Source: Pasteurella canis (GTDB lineage Bacteria; Pseudomonadota; Gammaproteobacteria; Enterobacterales; Pasteurellaceae). Taken from it: DNA of 64,000 bases. The DNA lies in NCBI RefSeq assembly GCF_900454865.1, contig NZ_UGTV01000015.1:868001-932000 (forward strand), written 5' to 3'. The position numbers were made by a program, and so were the translations under genes. Under the pieces are notes generated by a model. It worked only from the letters and a program-made list of their open reading frames with translations. It was not told the origin of the DNA and made no database searches. This document shows, one piece after another, positions 56,260-64,000 of this stretch. Every line of letters begins with the position of its first letter. Within the stretch, counting starts at the first letter, position 1.

Positions 56260-58848
56260 TTAGTGCAAGACTTGATAAAGTCGATCTTTCAATTTTGCTC
56301 TTTCAGTTGCAGTAAGCGCCTTATTCTGATGATTAGTCAAAATAAAGAAATCTTCAGCTCTTTCACCAATTGTGGTAATTTTTGCATTCAGCAAATTCAA
56401 TTTTAACTCACTAAATACTTGGCTCACTTTAGCTAATAAACCCGTTTGATCTAGCGCAAATAATTCCATTTCAGTCTGTTCTGGACGGTTTTCTTTTAAA
56501 AAACGGATCTCTGTTTTTACGTTAAAATGAGCTAATTTAGGATTAGGCAATACTGTATTTTTTATCGGCTGAGTTGTGCTAAGTGCTTTAGTAAGTGCTT
56601 TTTCTAAACTACGACGACGCTCAAATTTTACTAATTGACCATCTAATTCGGTCACAATAAAACTATCAAAGACATATCCATCATGACTCGTTATAATTTG
56701 TGCATCATGAATACTAAATTTTTTTGCTCCAATTGTGGTCACGACGTTATTAAATAAATTAGGTTGATCTTTACAATACACAAAAACCTCTGTTCCACCC
56801 TCTGAAAATCGATTACTAATTTTCACTAATAATTCTTGATTTGACTCACATAATAATTGTGTATGCCATGCAATTTGTTTTGGTGTATTACGCAAAAAAT
56901 ATTCATCTGGACATCTTTGCCAGATTGCTATGATTTGTTGTTCGTTAATTTCCGTATTCTGAGCTAACAATGCTAATGCTTGCTGACGATGTGTATCAAT
57001 TTTTTGCTGATGATCAAGTAAACAATCCATACCTTGATCAAATTGTTGACGGGTAAACTGGTATAAAGTAGCAATTAATGTACGTTTCCAGCTATTCCAT
57101 AATGTTTCATTCGTTGCACAAATATCAGCAACAGTTAAACAAGTCAAATAATCTAAACGGACTTGGTTTTGTACTGTTTCTGCAAAATTTAATACCACTT
57201 CTGGATCATGAATATCACGTCTTTGTGCCGTCACGGACATTAATAAATGTTCTTTTACTAACCATACTAATGTCTGAATCTCACGCTGATCAAAACCATG
57301 TAACTGAGCAAATTCTGCAACATCAATAGCCCCTAATTCAGCATGTTCCCCTCCCCTCCCTTTTGCAATATCATGAAATAATGCAGCAATATATACTAAA
57401 GTGCGGTCGTTTAATCGTGGAAATATTTGACTGCACACAGGATGTATTTGCTGACTTTCGGGATCTAAAAAATGCTCTAACTTCAATAAAGTGCGTAACG
57501 TATGTTCATCAACAGTATAACAATGAAATAAATCAAATTGCATTAACCCTGCTATATGATGCCATTGTGGTAAATAAGCATTTAATACTCCATATTTGTG
57601 CATAGGTACGAAAGCTCGCTCAATAGCTTTAGGTTGATTAAATAAACGTAAGAATTTTTCTCGTGCAATCGGATAATCACTCAGGCATCTATCTAATTGC
57701 TTAAGTGAAAGGTGTAGCTGACGCAATGTTGAAGAATGTATTTCAGCTTGATGATATTGGGTTAAATGAAAAAAAAGATCGAGAATTATTTCAGGTTGTT
57801 GTATAAAAATCTGAGGCTGTCTTAAGCAAATTGCATTATTTACGCGTTGAAAATAACTATCTAAGATTTGTATTTGAACAGTATCGTCAGTTTGTAAAAA
57901 ATGTTCATGATAATGTTTAACTAACAAATCACTTAATAAAGAAATTGTTTGTAGTGCTTGAAAAAATGCTTTCATCATCTTCTCTACACCATGATTTGAT
58001 GAAGCATCAAATCCCAATAATTCGGCAACTCGGATTTGCCTCTCAAACAAAAGGCGATTGTCATAGCGTTTTAACATTAAATGTAACGCAAAACGTACTT
58101 GGAATAAAAACTGCTGACTTTCTTGTAACAACCCATATTCTTCAGGATAAATAAAGCCTGATTTTAAAATATCATCTAAATTTTTAGCACCAGTATGGCG
58201 TAATGCTATCCAATACAATAAATGTAAGTCACGTAATCCACCTGGACTATGTTTAATATCTGGTTCAAGGTTGTAACTGGTATTATTATAACGTTGATAG
58301 CGTAAAGTACGTTCTTCTGTTTTGGCATAAAAGAAAATATCGCATGGCCAAAAATCAGCTTGTTGTACAAGATTCATTAATTGCTTAAATTGCGTTTTAT
58401 TACCAATTAAATAACGAGCTTCTAATAAATTGGTTGCAATAGTGATGTCTTGTTGTCCTTCAATGTTGCATTCAGATAAAGTACGCACTGCATGTCCCAC
58501 ATCAAAGCCACTATCCCATAAAAATTGAACAAATTGACTAATTTGATGACTTGTTTTCTGATCAAGCGCTTGTTCAGCTAAAATTAAAAAATCTAAATCT
58601 GATAGCGGAAACATTTCTTGACGACCATATCCCCCAACCGCAATAAGCGTTAACTGTGAGTTATCCGCTAATTGAAATCGTTGCCAAAGGTCACACAAAA
58701 GCTGGTCACAAAACAGGGTGCGATTCGCAATGAGCTCATATACTGAAAAACGGGCAAAATGTTGTTGCTCAAATTGTTTTAAATTTTCCTTCTGAATTTT
58801 AACCGCACTTGCTTGCAACTCTATCACTGGGGAATATGAAAAAAGCAT
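56260..58848 (-). CDS. glnD: Bifunctional [glutamate-ammonia] uridylyltransferase/removing enzyme
   Basis: GlnD senses glutamine and adds or removes UMP on PII proteins. The 862-residue chain starts at 58848, where GAGGCAAG is well spaced; an earlier ATG lies in a terminator palindrome. The nucleotidyltransferase site [16 protein letters not shown] is near 65-80. The HD hydrolase site [14 protein letters not shown] is near 495-508. Two ACT domains end it (about 680-750 and 785-860). Two uptake signals lie inside (57399-57407 and 58801-58809). Confidence 0.96.
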   Translation of the reverse strand: MLFSYSPVIELQASAVKIQKENLKQFEQQHFARFSVYELIANRTLFCDQLLCDLWQRFQLADNSQLTLIAVGGYGRQEMFPLSDLDFLILAEQALDQKTSHQISQFVQFLWDSGFDVGHAVRTLSECNIEGQQDITIATNLLEARYLIGNKTQFKQLMNLVQQADFWPCDIFFYAKTEERTLRYQRYNNTSYNLEPDIKHSPGGLRDLHLLYWIALRHTGAKNLDDILKSGFIYPEEYGLLQESQQFLFQVRFALHLMLKRYDNRLLFERQIRVAELLGFDASSNHGVEKMMKAFFQALQTISLLSDLLVKHYHEHFLQTDDTVQIQILDSYFQRVNNAICLRQPQIFIQQPEIILDLFFHLTQYHQAEIHSSTLRQLHLSLKQLDRCLSDYPIAREKFLRLFNQPKAIERAFVPMHKYGVLNAYLPQWHHIAGLMQFDLFHCYTVDEHTLRTLLKLEHFLDPESQQIHPVCSQIFPRLNDRTLVYIAALFHDIAKGRGGEHAELGAIDVAEFAQLHGFDQREIQTLVWLVKEHLLMSVTAQRRDIHDPEVVLNFAETVQNQVRLDYLTCLTVADICATNETLWNSWKRTLIATLYQFTRQQFDQGMDCLLDHQQKIDTHRQQALALLAQNTEINEQQIIAIWQRCPDEYFLRNTPKQIAWHTQLLCESNQELLVKISNRFSEGGTEVFVYCKDQPNLFNNVVTTIGAKKFSIHDAQIITSHDGYVFDSFIVTELDGQLVKFERRRSLEKALTKALSTTQPIKNTVLPNPKLAHFNVKTEIRFLKENRPEQTEMELFALDQTGLLAKVSQVFSELKLNLLNAKITTIGERAEDFFILTNHQNKALTATERAKLKDRLYQVLH

Positions 58849-58873
58849 ACTTGCCTCAATATTAATATAAAAA

Positions 58874-58893
58874 ATGGCTGAAAATTCAGCCAT
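58874..58893 (-). terminator. Terminator after map
   Basis: ATGGCTGA and TCAGCCAT form a stem with a 4-base AT loop, 17 bp after the map stop, followed by TTTTTT on the minus strand. Its first bases could be misread as the start of glnD. Confidence 0.8.
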
Positions 58894-58909
58894 ATTATCT
58901 AAGAGATTA

Positions 58910-59713
58910 TTACAAATTCACCATAATACGTTCAATACGTCCTGTCGCGATTTCTTCATCACGAATTGTCATCACTTCACAACCAGTTTCAGTCACAACA
59001 AGTTGATGTTCATACTGTGCTGAATGACTACGGTCTTTGGTTTTCACAGTCCAGCCATCTCCCATTAAACGAACTTCTTTTTTACCAGCATTGATCATTG
59101 GCTCAATAGTAAACACCATACCCGGTTGTAATATAACACCACCATCATCTGCATAATAATGTAAAACTTGTGGCTCACAATGAAACTCAGATCCAATACC
59201 ATGTCCACAATATTCTCGTACCACACTAAATCCTTGGCTTTCAGTATATTTTTGTACAGCACGACCAATCTCATTTAAACGAATACCTGGCTTAACAGTT
59301 CTCAAGCCAACATATAAAGCTTCTTGTGCTGCTTCACAAAGTTTCTGACTACGTACATTGGTTTCACCCACAATATACATTTTGGAGTTATCGCCAAAAT
59401 ATCCATCTTTGATCACAGTCACATCAATATTGACAATATCACCGTGCTTTAAAATTTTATCATCGCGCGGAATCCCATGACAGACGACTTCATTAATAGA
59501 AATACAAGTCGCTTTAGGAAAGCCATGGTAACCAAGACAAGCTGGAATAGTTTTTTGCTGCTCAACCATATATGAATGGCAAATACGGTCTAATTCTCCA
59601 GTGCTTACACCTTCTTTGACATAAGGTTCAATCATCACTAATACATCTGAAGCTAATTTACAAGCTTCGCGCAATTTCACAATTTCTTCTTCTGTTCTTA
59701 ATGGAATTGCCAT
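58910..59713 (-). CDS. map: Methionine aminopeptidase type I
   Basis: The 267-residue enzyme removes the initiator Met. The metal ligands are seen in order: D in N-I-D-V-T-V (near 97), D in Y-F-G-D-N-S (near 108), H in Y-C-G-H-G-I-G (near 171), E in T-I-E-P-M-I (near 204) and E in Y-E-H-Q (near 235). E. coli Map is 264 residues. I start at 59713, as [11 protein letters not shown] matches the family; an ATG six codons earlier overlaps its ribosome site (GGAGAG). It is separated from glnD by a terminator. Confidence 0.97.
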   Translation of the reverse strand: MAIPLRTEEEIVKLREACKLASDVLVMIEPYVKEGVSTGELDRICHSYMVEQQKTIPACLGYHGFPKATCISINEVVCHGIPRDDKILKHGDIVNIDVTVIKDGYFGDNSKMYIVGETNVRSQKLCEAAQEALYVGLRTVKPGIRLNEIGRAVQKYTESQGFSVVREYCGHGIGSEFHCEPQVLHYYADDGGVILQPGMVFTIEPMINAGKKEVRLMGDGWTVKTKDRSHSAQYEHQLVVTETGCEVMTIRDEEIATGRIERIMVNL

Positions 59714-59853
59714 ATTAAAATTTCTCTCCATAAAACTGACTTGTACAAGAATTATAACATTATATTCCTTAAAAATCCTTGATAAATTCTTGAACGGATT
59801 AGTCGGTTATTAGATAATACACAAATTCAGTTGAAATTATAGCGAGATAAATT

Positions 59854-60195
59854 ATGACAGATATTTCTGTGCCATTAACCTTTACCGATGCGGCTGCAAA
59901 TAAAGTAAAAACACTCATTAGTGAAGAAGAAAATCCGAACTTAAAATTACGTGTTTATATCACAGGCGGTGGTTGTAGTGGCTTCCAGTATGGCTTCACA
60001 TTTGATGAAAAAGTTAATGACGGAGATCTCACTATTGAGAAATCAGGTGTACAATTAGTTATTGATCCAATGAGCCTACAATATCTTATCGGCGGAACAG
60101 TCGATTATACAGAGGGTTTAGAGGGCTCTCGTTTTATCGTTAATAATCCTAATGCTTCAACAACTTGTGGCTGTGGTTCATCATTCAGTATCTAA
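59854..60195 (+). CDS. erpA: Iron-sulfur cluster insertion protein ErpA
   Basis: At 113 residues this A-type carrier delivers Fe-S clusters to apoproteins such as IspG. The three cluster Cys are visible: one in G-G-C-S-G-F-Q-Y-G near 45 and two in T-T-C-G-C-G-S-S-F near 105-107. E. coli ErpA is 114 residues. It is followed one base later by yacL and then mrcB on the same strand, so the three are likely one operon. It is divergent from map. Confidence 0.97.
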   Translation: MTDISVPLTFTDAAANKVKTLISEEENPNLKLRVYITGGGCSGFQYGFTFDEKVNDGDLTIEKSGVQLVIDPMSLQYLIGGTVDYTEGLEGSRFIVNNPNASTTCGCGSSFSI

Positions 60196-60196
60196 T

Positions 60197-60553
60197 ATGG
60201 ATTTTCAATTTACTTCTCAGTTAGGCTCAATTATCGTGAAATGTTCTATGGAACACGAGGCGATAGCTAATTGGTTTAATAGTGAAGTGCGGTCAGATTC
60301 TAATAAAATTCAAGACCTACTTCATCGACTCCAACTACTTAAAGCACAAGAGGAATTTACTTTAATTGGTCACGAATATACGCTTTTTGTTAATCAAGAG
60401 GAAATCATGGTTCTTGCGAATAATTTGATGATTGAAAATGATCAACCACTTGAAGATGACTTTCATTATTATGATGAAGAAAGCATCGCTTTTTGTGGAA
60501 CGGATGATTTTATTCATTTATTACAAGCTTATTTAGATTTTACTCAACCATAA
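60197..60553 (+). CDS. yacL: YacL-family protein (UPF0231)
   Basis: The 118-residue acidic cytosolic protein matches E. coli YacL (120 residues): G-S-I-I-V-K-C-S-M-E-H-E-A-I-A-N-W-F-N at 11-29, G-H-E-Y-T-L-F-V-N-Q-E-E near 58-69, and Y-Y-D-E-E-S-I-A-F-C-G near 90-100. The function is unknown. I use the ATG at 60197, directly after the erpA stop; an upstream ATG would overlap erpA by 40 bp without similarity. It contains an uptake signal at 60285-60293. mrcB follows 27 bp later. Confidence 0.92.
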   Translation: MDFQFTSQLGSIIVKCSMEHEAIANWFNSEVRSDSNKIQDLLHRLQLLKAQEEFTLIGHEYTLFVNQEEIMVLANNLMIENDQPLEDDFHYYDEESIAFCGTDDFIHLLQAYLDFTQP

Positions 60554-60580
60554 TTCTTCGACCTCATTCGAGAATGCCCT

Positions 60581-62911
60581 ATGTCAAAAGTAAAAAAAGC
60601 CAAATCGACACGAAAAAAATCTTGGTTCATATTATTCATTAAACTCGCCTTCACTTTGACCTGTCTATTAACTTTCTATGCGGTGTATTTAGATTGGCAA
60701 ATAAGAACTAAAATGAATGGGCAAATTTGGCGCCTCCCAGCTGAAGTATATAGTCGCATTGAGAGTATCCGCCTTGAAGATCACCTAACATTCGAACAAG
60801 TAAAACAATTATTACTTGATAACGAATACCGCCAGACTAAGCTGATTGCAGCACCTGGTGATTTCAAAGTTGAAGACAATACTATCGTGTTATTACGCCG
60901 AGCATTTCCTTTTCCTGTACAGCCTGAAGCACAGCGTGTTTTTCGTCTACGCTTTCAAAATGAGCACTTAAATGTTATTGAAGATTTAATTAACCAACAT
61001 ACTATTCCAGAATTTCGCCTCGCACCTAAATTAATTGCAATGCTACAATCAGACAAAGAAGAACGTCTTGCAATTACCTTACAAAATTATCCACGTTTGC
61101 TCATTGATGCTCTGTTATTAACTGAAGATCGTCGATTTTACCAGCACGAAGGTATCAGTTTACTTGGCATTGCACGTGCAACAATAACCAATATCCAAGC
61201 AGGACATACCGTTCAAGGTGGCAGCACCTTGACTCAGCAACTAGTCAAAAATCTTTTTTTGACGAATGAACGAACATTAACCCGCAAACTAAATGAGGCT
61301 TTAATGGCGGTCATTTTGGATTGGCGTTATGATAAAAATCGTATTTTAGAAACTTATCTGAATGAGATTTATTTAGGACAAAGTGGTGATATACAAATTC
61401 ATGGTTTTGAATTAGCTAGCTATTTTTATTTTGGACGATCGACACGTGAAATTAGCCTTGATCAGATTGCGTTATTAGTTGGGATGGTAAAAGGCCCATC
61501 TTTATACAATCCTTGGCGTAATCCTAAGAATGCGATAGAACGCCGTAATGTTGTGTTAGCGTTGTTACGAGATCATAAAGTGATCGGCAACGAACTGTAC
61601 CAAATGTTAATTCAACGACCATTAGGCGTACAAGAACGTGGGCAAATAACACGTAAATATCCAGCATTCATTCAAACACTACAAGCCGAACTACGTGAAC
61701 AATTAGGTGAAAATAAGGCTAGTAATTTATTAGGCGCACGTATTTTTTCGACGTTAGATATCAAACAACAAACTCATGCCGAAAATGCTGTTGTCAATGC
61801 GACATCGACTTTGCAAGCTAAGCATAAAAATCCTCATTTACAAGCAGCTATGGTTATTGCTGACTATCGTTTAGGTGAAGTACGTGCATTAGTAGGTGGT
61901 TTACAAACACAATATGCGGGGTTTAACCGTGCATTAAGTGCCAAGAGACAAATCGGCTCCTTAGTGAAGCCTTCTATCTATTTAGCTGCACTTGCCCAAC
62001 CCGAGCATTTTCGCTTAAATACTCCTATTCAAAACCAGCCAATCACAATTAATATTAAAGGTAGCCCACCTTGGCAACCACGTAATTACGATCGCAAATA
62101 CAGTGGTCCAGTGATGTTTATGGATGCCTTAGCTCGCTCATTAAATATTCCAACTGTGAATATCGGTATGCAAGTTGGTTTAACTAATGTCATTGAAACA
62201 CAGCAAAAAATGGGGTGGGATAAAGTAAAAATTCCAAAAGTACCATCAACTTTATTAGGTGCTTATGCTATTTCACCTTATGAAGTTACTCATTTATATC
62301 AAGTCATTGCAAACCAAGGTCAAAAAATTCCATTAGTGACGATTGACAGTGTCACTGATCAACAAGGTAATTTATTATATCAACGTCGTTTAGAACCAGA
62401 ACCTGTCGTGCCAGCAGAAGCAGCTTACCAGACACTGTATGCTATGCAACAAACCGTTGAGCGAGGCACTGCACGTAGCTTGCAAACGCAGTTTGCCCAT
62501 TTACACTTAGCAGGAAAAACAGGTACGACAAATGACGCACGTGATACATGGTTTGTTGGGATTGATGGCACACATATTGCCACAGTTTGGTTAGGGCGAG
62601 ATGATAACGCTGAAACAAAATTGACAGGCGCTTCTGGAGCATTACAAGTATATAGAGACTACTTACAGCGTAATACTACACGTCCTCTGAATTTAGCCTC
62701 ATTAGCTACAATAGAGTGGATAGGTATTAATGAACACGGTGCTTGGGACTGTACAAGTACACGTAAAATTCCTGTGTGGAGAAATAAAGAGCAATCTTTC
62801 TGTCAAACGACTGAATCTATACCATATAAACAAAATATTTGGGATGTATTAGGTCCAGAATACCAATCGCCAAACCTACCTGCTCCAGTAGAAGAAGCAA
62901 CGGCAAATTAA
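60581..62911 (+). CDS. mrcB: Penicillin-binding protein 1B
   Basis: This 776-residue bifunctional class A enzyme polymerises and cross-links peptidoglycan. It has an N-terminal basic tail and one helix (about 18-40), then a UB2H-like domain. The glycosyltransferase contains E-D-R-R-F-Y-Q-H-E-G-I near 184-194 and Q-G-G-S-T-L-T-Q-Q-L-V-K near 215-226. The transpeptidase has the nucleophile Ser in I-G-S-L-V-K-P, the S-L-N triad member and K-T-G-T-T-N. E. coli PBP1b has 844 residues; Pasteurellaceae forms are shorter. It ends at a hairpin of uptake signals. Confidence 0.96.
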   Translation: MSKVKKAKSTRKKSWFILFIKLAFTLTCLLTFYAVYLDWQIRTKMNGQIWRLPAEVYSRIESIRLEDHLTFEQVKQLLLDNEYRQTKLIAAPGDFKVEDNTIVLLRRAFPFPVQPEAQRVFRLRFQNEHLNVIEDLINQHTIPEFRLAPKLIAMLQSDKEERLAITLQNYPRLLIDALLLTEDRRFYQHEGISLLGIARATITNIQAGHTVQGGSTLTQQLVKNLFLTNERTLTRKLNEALMAVILDWRYDKNRILETYLNEIYLGQSGDIQIHGFELASYFYFGRSTREISLDQIALLVGMVKGPSLYNPWRNPKNAIERRNVVLALLRDHKVIGNELYQMLIQRPLGVQERGQITRKYPAFIQTLQAELREQLGENKASNLLGARIFSTLDIKQQTHAENAVVNATSTLQAKHKNPHLQAAMVIADYRLGEVRALVGGLQTQYAGFNRALSAKRQIGSLVKPSIYLAALAQPEHFRLNTPIQNQPITINIKGSPPWQPRNYDRKYSGPVMFMDALARSLNIPTVNIGMQVGLTNVIETQQKMGWDKVKIPKVPSTLLGAYAISPYEVTHLYQVIANQGQKIPLVTIDSVTDQQGNLLYQRRLEPEPVVPAEAAYQTLYAMQQTVERGTARSLQTQFAHLHLAGKTGTTNDARDTWFVGIDGTHIATVWLGRDDNAETKLTGASGALQVYRDYLQRNTTRPLNLASLATIEWIGINEHGAWDCTSTRKIPVWRNKEQSFCQTTESIPYKQNIWDVLGPEYQSPNLPAPVEEATAN

Positions 62912-62916
62912 TACAC

Positions 62917-62955
62917 AAAGTGCGGTTAAAATTCTGAAAATTTCAACCGCGCTTC
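62917..62955. terminator. Imperfect uptake-signal hairpin between mrcB and yfeX
   Basis: AAAGTGCGGTT faces AACCGCGCTT, a 9-10 bp stem with one G-C/G-T type mismatch, over an 18-base spacer. It lies 6 bp after the mrcB stop and 20 bp after the convergent gene. The right copy (62946-62954) differs from the consensus signal at one base. Confidence 0.6.
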
Positions 62956-62974
62956 ATATTGCACAATAAATGAC

Positions 62975-63865
62975 TTACAAGTTTTTCAGTTTATCCAAAG
63001 ATGGAGCAAAATAGTAACTACCTGTCACGGCTTTAGTAAAGCCTAACAAGCGATCGGTTTTACCGTCTTTTTCACCAAACATATTCAACAACTGCTGTTC
63101 AATATTATATAAAGTTGCACAATAAGCAATAAAGAATAAACCATGCTTACCACTCGCTGTACCATAAGGTAAGCTCTGACGTAAAATCTTTAACCCAACA
63201 CCATTCTCTTTTAAATCTGTACGTCCTACATGAGATGTATCTAATTTGTTATCTAATTCAACACTATCAGGCTTTGTACGACCAATAACAGTTTCCTGTT
63301 TTGCTGTCGTTAGCTTTTCCCATTTAGTTAAATTGTGTTCATAGCGTTGTGTAAATACATAACTGCCATCAATATCATCGCCTTGTGCAATTAATGCCAC
63401 TTCAGCACGCTTAGCATCCTGTGGGTTTTCAGTACCATCAACAAATCCTGTAAAATCACGCTCTTCAATCCAGCGGAAACCATGAATCTCCTGTTGAACA
63501 TCAATTGCATTTGCAAACGCTGCCATAGCTGCTTGTGCAACAGAAAAGTTAACATCTGGACGTAATGATTGAATGTGAACTAATAGATCATATTGTGTCG
63601 CAGGTGCAGAAGCATCGCCTTTACCTAAAGTCATAAAAGGCTTTAATTCTTGCGCACTCTTTTCGCCTGCTAATTGTTTCCAAACTTTATCACCAAATGC
63701 GACAACTGCACCCAATCTAGTATCTGGAAATTGTTGTTGTAATTGGGCTAACTTTTCACAAAACTGACGACTTGCCTCTGGAATTGCAGCTAAGTTTGTA
63801 ATATTTGCCTCTAAATAAATTGCTGCTTTACAATGTTCTAATAATATACCACTTTGCGCTGTCAT
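62975..63865 (-). CDS. yfeX: Dyp-type heme peroxidase, YfeX-like
   Basis: This 296-residue protein matches E. coli YfeX (299 residues). The catalytic Asp is in G-F-V-D-G-T-E-N-P near 142-150, the proximal heme His in D-T-S-H-V-G-R-T-D near 213-221, and the heme-contacting R in [10 protein letters not shown] near 234. There is no signal peptide, so it is cytosolic. The true role is debated: porphyrinogen peroxidase versus dechelatase. GAGAGAATAAC precedes the ATG. Confidence 0.94.
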   Translation of the reverse strand: MTAQSGILLEHCKAAIYLEANITNLAAIPEASRQFCEKLAQLQQQFPDTRLGAVVAFGDKVWKQLAGEKSAQELKPFMTLGKGDASAPATQYDLLVHIQSLRPDVNFSVAQAAMAAFANAIDVQQEIHGFRWIEERDFTGFVDGTENPQDAKRAEVALIAQGDDIDGSYVFTQRYEHNLTKWEKLTTAKQETVIGRTKPDSVELDNKLDTSHVGRTDLKENGVGLKILRQSLPYGTASGKHGLFFIAYCATLYNIEQQLLNMFGEKDGKTDRLLGFTKAVTGSYYFAPSLDKLKNL

Positions 63866-63906
63866 GTTATTCTCTCTCTATCAAATCTAAAAAGTGACTC
63901 AAATTA

Positions 63907-63962
63907 TAAGCGGTTATGCGTTTTTCAACAAATAAAGTTAGATAAAAGATCATAACCGCTTA
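63907..63962. repeat. 12-bp inverted repeat near the window end
   Basis: TAAGCGGTTATG and its exact complement CATAACCGCTTA enclose a 32-base spacer. It lies just downstream of a possible minus-strand stop codon (63970-63972) and upstream of yfeX, so it may be a terminator for that partial gene. Confidence 0.6.
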
Positions 63963-63969
63963 GATTAAA

Positions 63970-64000
63970 CTAATAGTGGACAGCTGAACCAGTTGAAATC
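63970..64000 (-). CDS. Possible C-terminal end of a minus-strand gene
   Basis: On the minus strand one frame reads I-S-T-G-S-A-V-H-Y then TAG before the inverted repeat. It is too short to identify. Its presence is inferred from the position of the hairpin and could be wrong. Confidence 0.25.
   Translation of the reverse strand, partial: ISTGSAVHY

Noticed and set aside
60152-60196. Upstream start for yacL
   Set aside because: It overlaps erpA by over 40 bp and adds residues with no similarity; the ATG after the erpA stop aligns with the family.

Overview
The window is chromosomal DNA from a member of the Pasteurellaceae of the Haemophilus/Pasteurella type. The base composition is AT-rich. 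The DNA uptake signal AAGTGCGGT or its complement occurs exactly at least 21 times, several times as closely spaced inverted pairs that form terminator-like hairpins. All proteins are clear gammaproteobacterial orthologues, and I cannot name the species. I see no prophage, insertion sequence, integron or CRISPR array; this is core genome with one polysaccharide island and one rRNA operon.

Layout. Positions 1-2400 hold the end of a MacB-type ABC permease, a TolC/NodT-type outer-membrane lipoprotein and cutC. RNase P RNA (minus strand) follows, then kdsD-kdsC (Kdo synthesis), the rplM-rpsI-sspA-sspB block, yegP-like and grxB genes, recB-recD without recC, a DsrE-family gene and an NCS2 purine permease with a PurR-like operator, and mltB. 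Positions 16855-22647 are a six-gene minus-strand cluster (flippase, GT52 sialyltransferase-like, GT25, polymerase-like, two GT2) that resembles the lsg lipooligosaccharide locus. Positions 22765-31466 hold an elyC-like gene, pepT, usg-like, ybaK, fabA (with a FabR-like operator), lonH, matP, cspD, a small yoaH-like gene, truC and yqcC. Positions 31600-39191 hold a DUF2310 zinc-ribbon gene sitting where E. coli has syd, then queF, ppnN, a universal stress protein and a TAXI-type TRAP transporter with a CRP-like site. Positions 39364-46371 hold yadH-yadG, epmC, htpX, dinB (with a near-consensus LexA box), ybjD and lysO.

Positions 46800-52754 are one minus-strand rRNA operon. Read in transcription order it is: a strong stringent-type promoter, tRNA-Arg(CCG), tRNA-His(GTG), tRNA-Pro(TGG), boxA leader, 16S, tRNA-Ile(GAT), tRNA-Ala(TGC), 23S, 5S, terminator. 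Just beyond the terminator is a degenerate pentanucleotide repeat tract in a gene-free gap. The rest holds wzz-wecA, hemL, glnD, map, erpA-yacL-mrcB and a Dyp-type peroxidase.

How genes work together. Envelope construction dominates: Kdo (kdsD/kdsC), a sialylated surface glycan (lsg-like cluster with wecA and wzz), peptidoglycan (mrcB, mltB, elyC-like), unsaturated fatty acids (fabA) and membrane quality control (htpX). DNA repair is represented by recBD and SOS-linked dinB. I found no complete system that looks entirely new. The observations most worth checking are the LexA box separated from dinB by a terminator-like uptake-signal hairpin, the DUF2310-for-Syd replacement, the pentamer tract beside the rRNA operon, the 21-bp inverted repeat between tRNA-Ala and 23S, and the regulatory sites at the TRAP, purine permease, fabA and matP genes.
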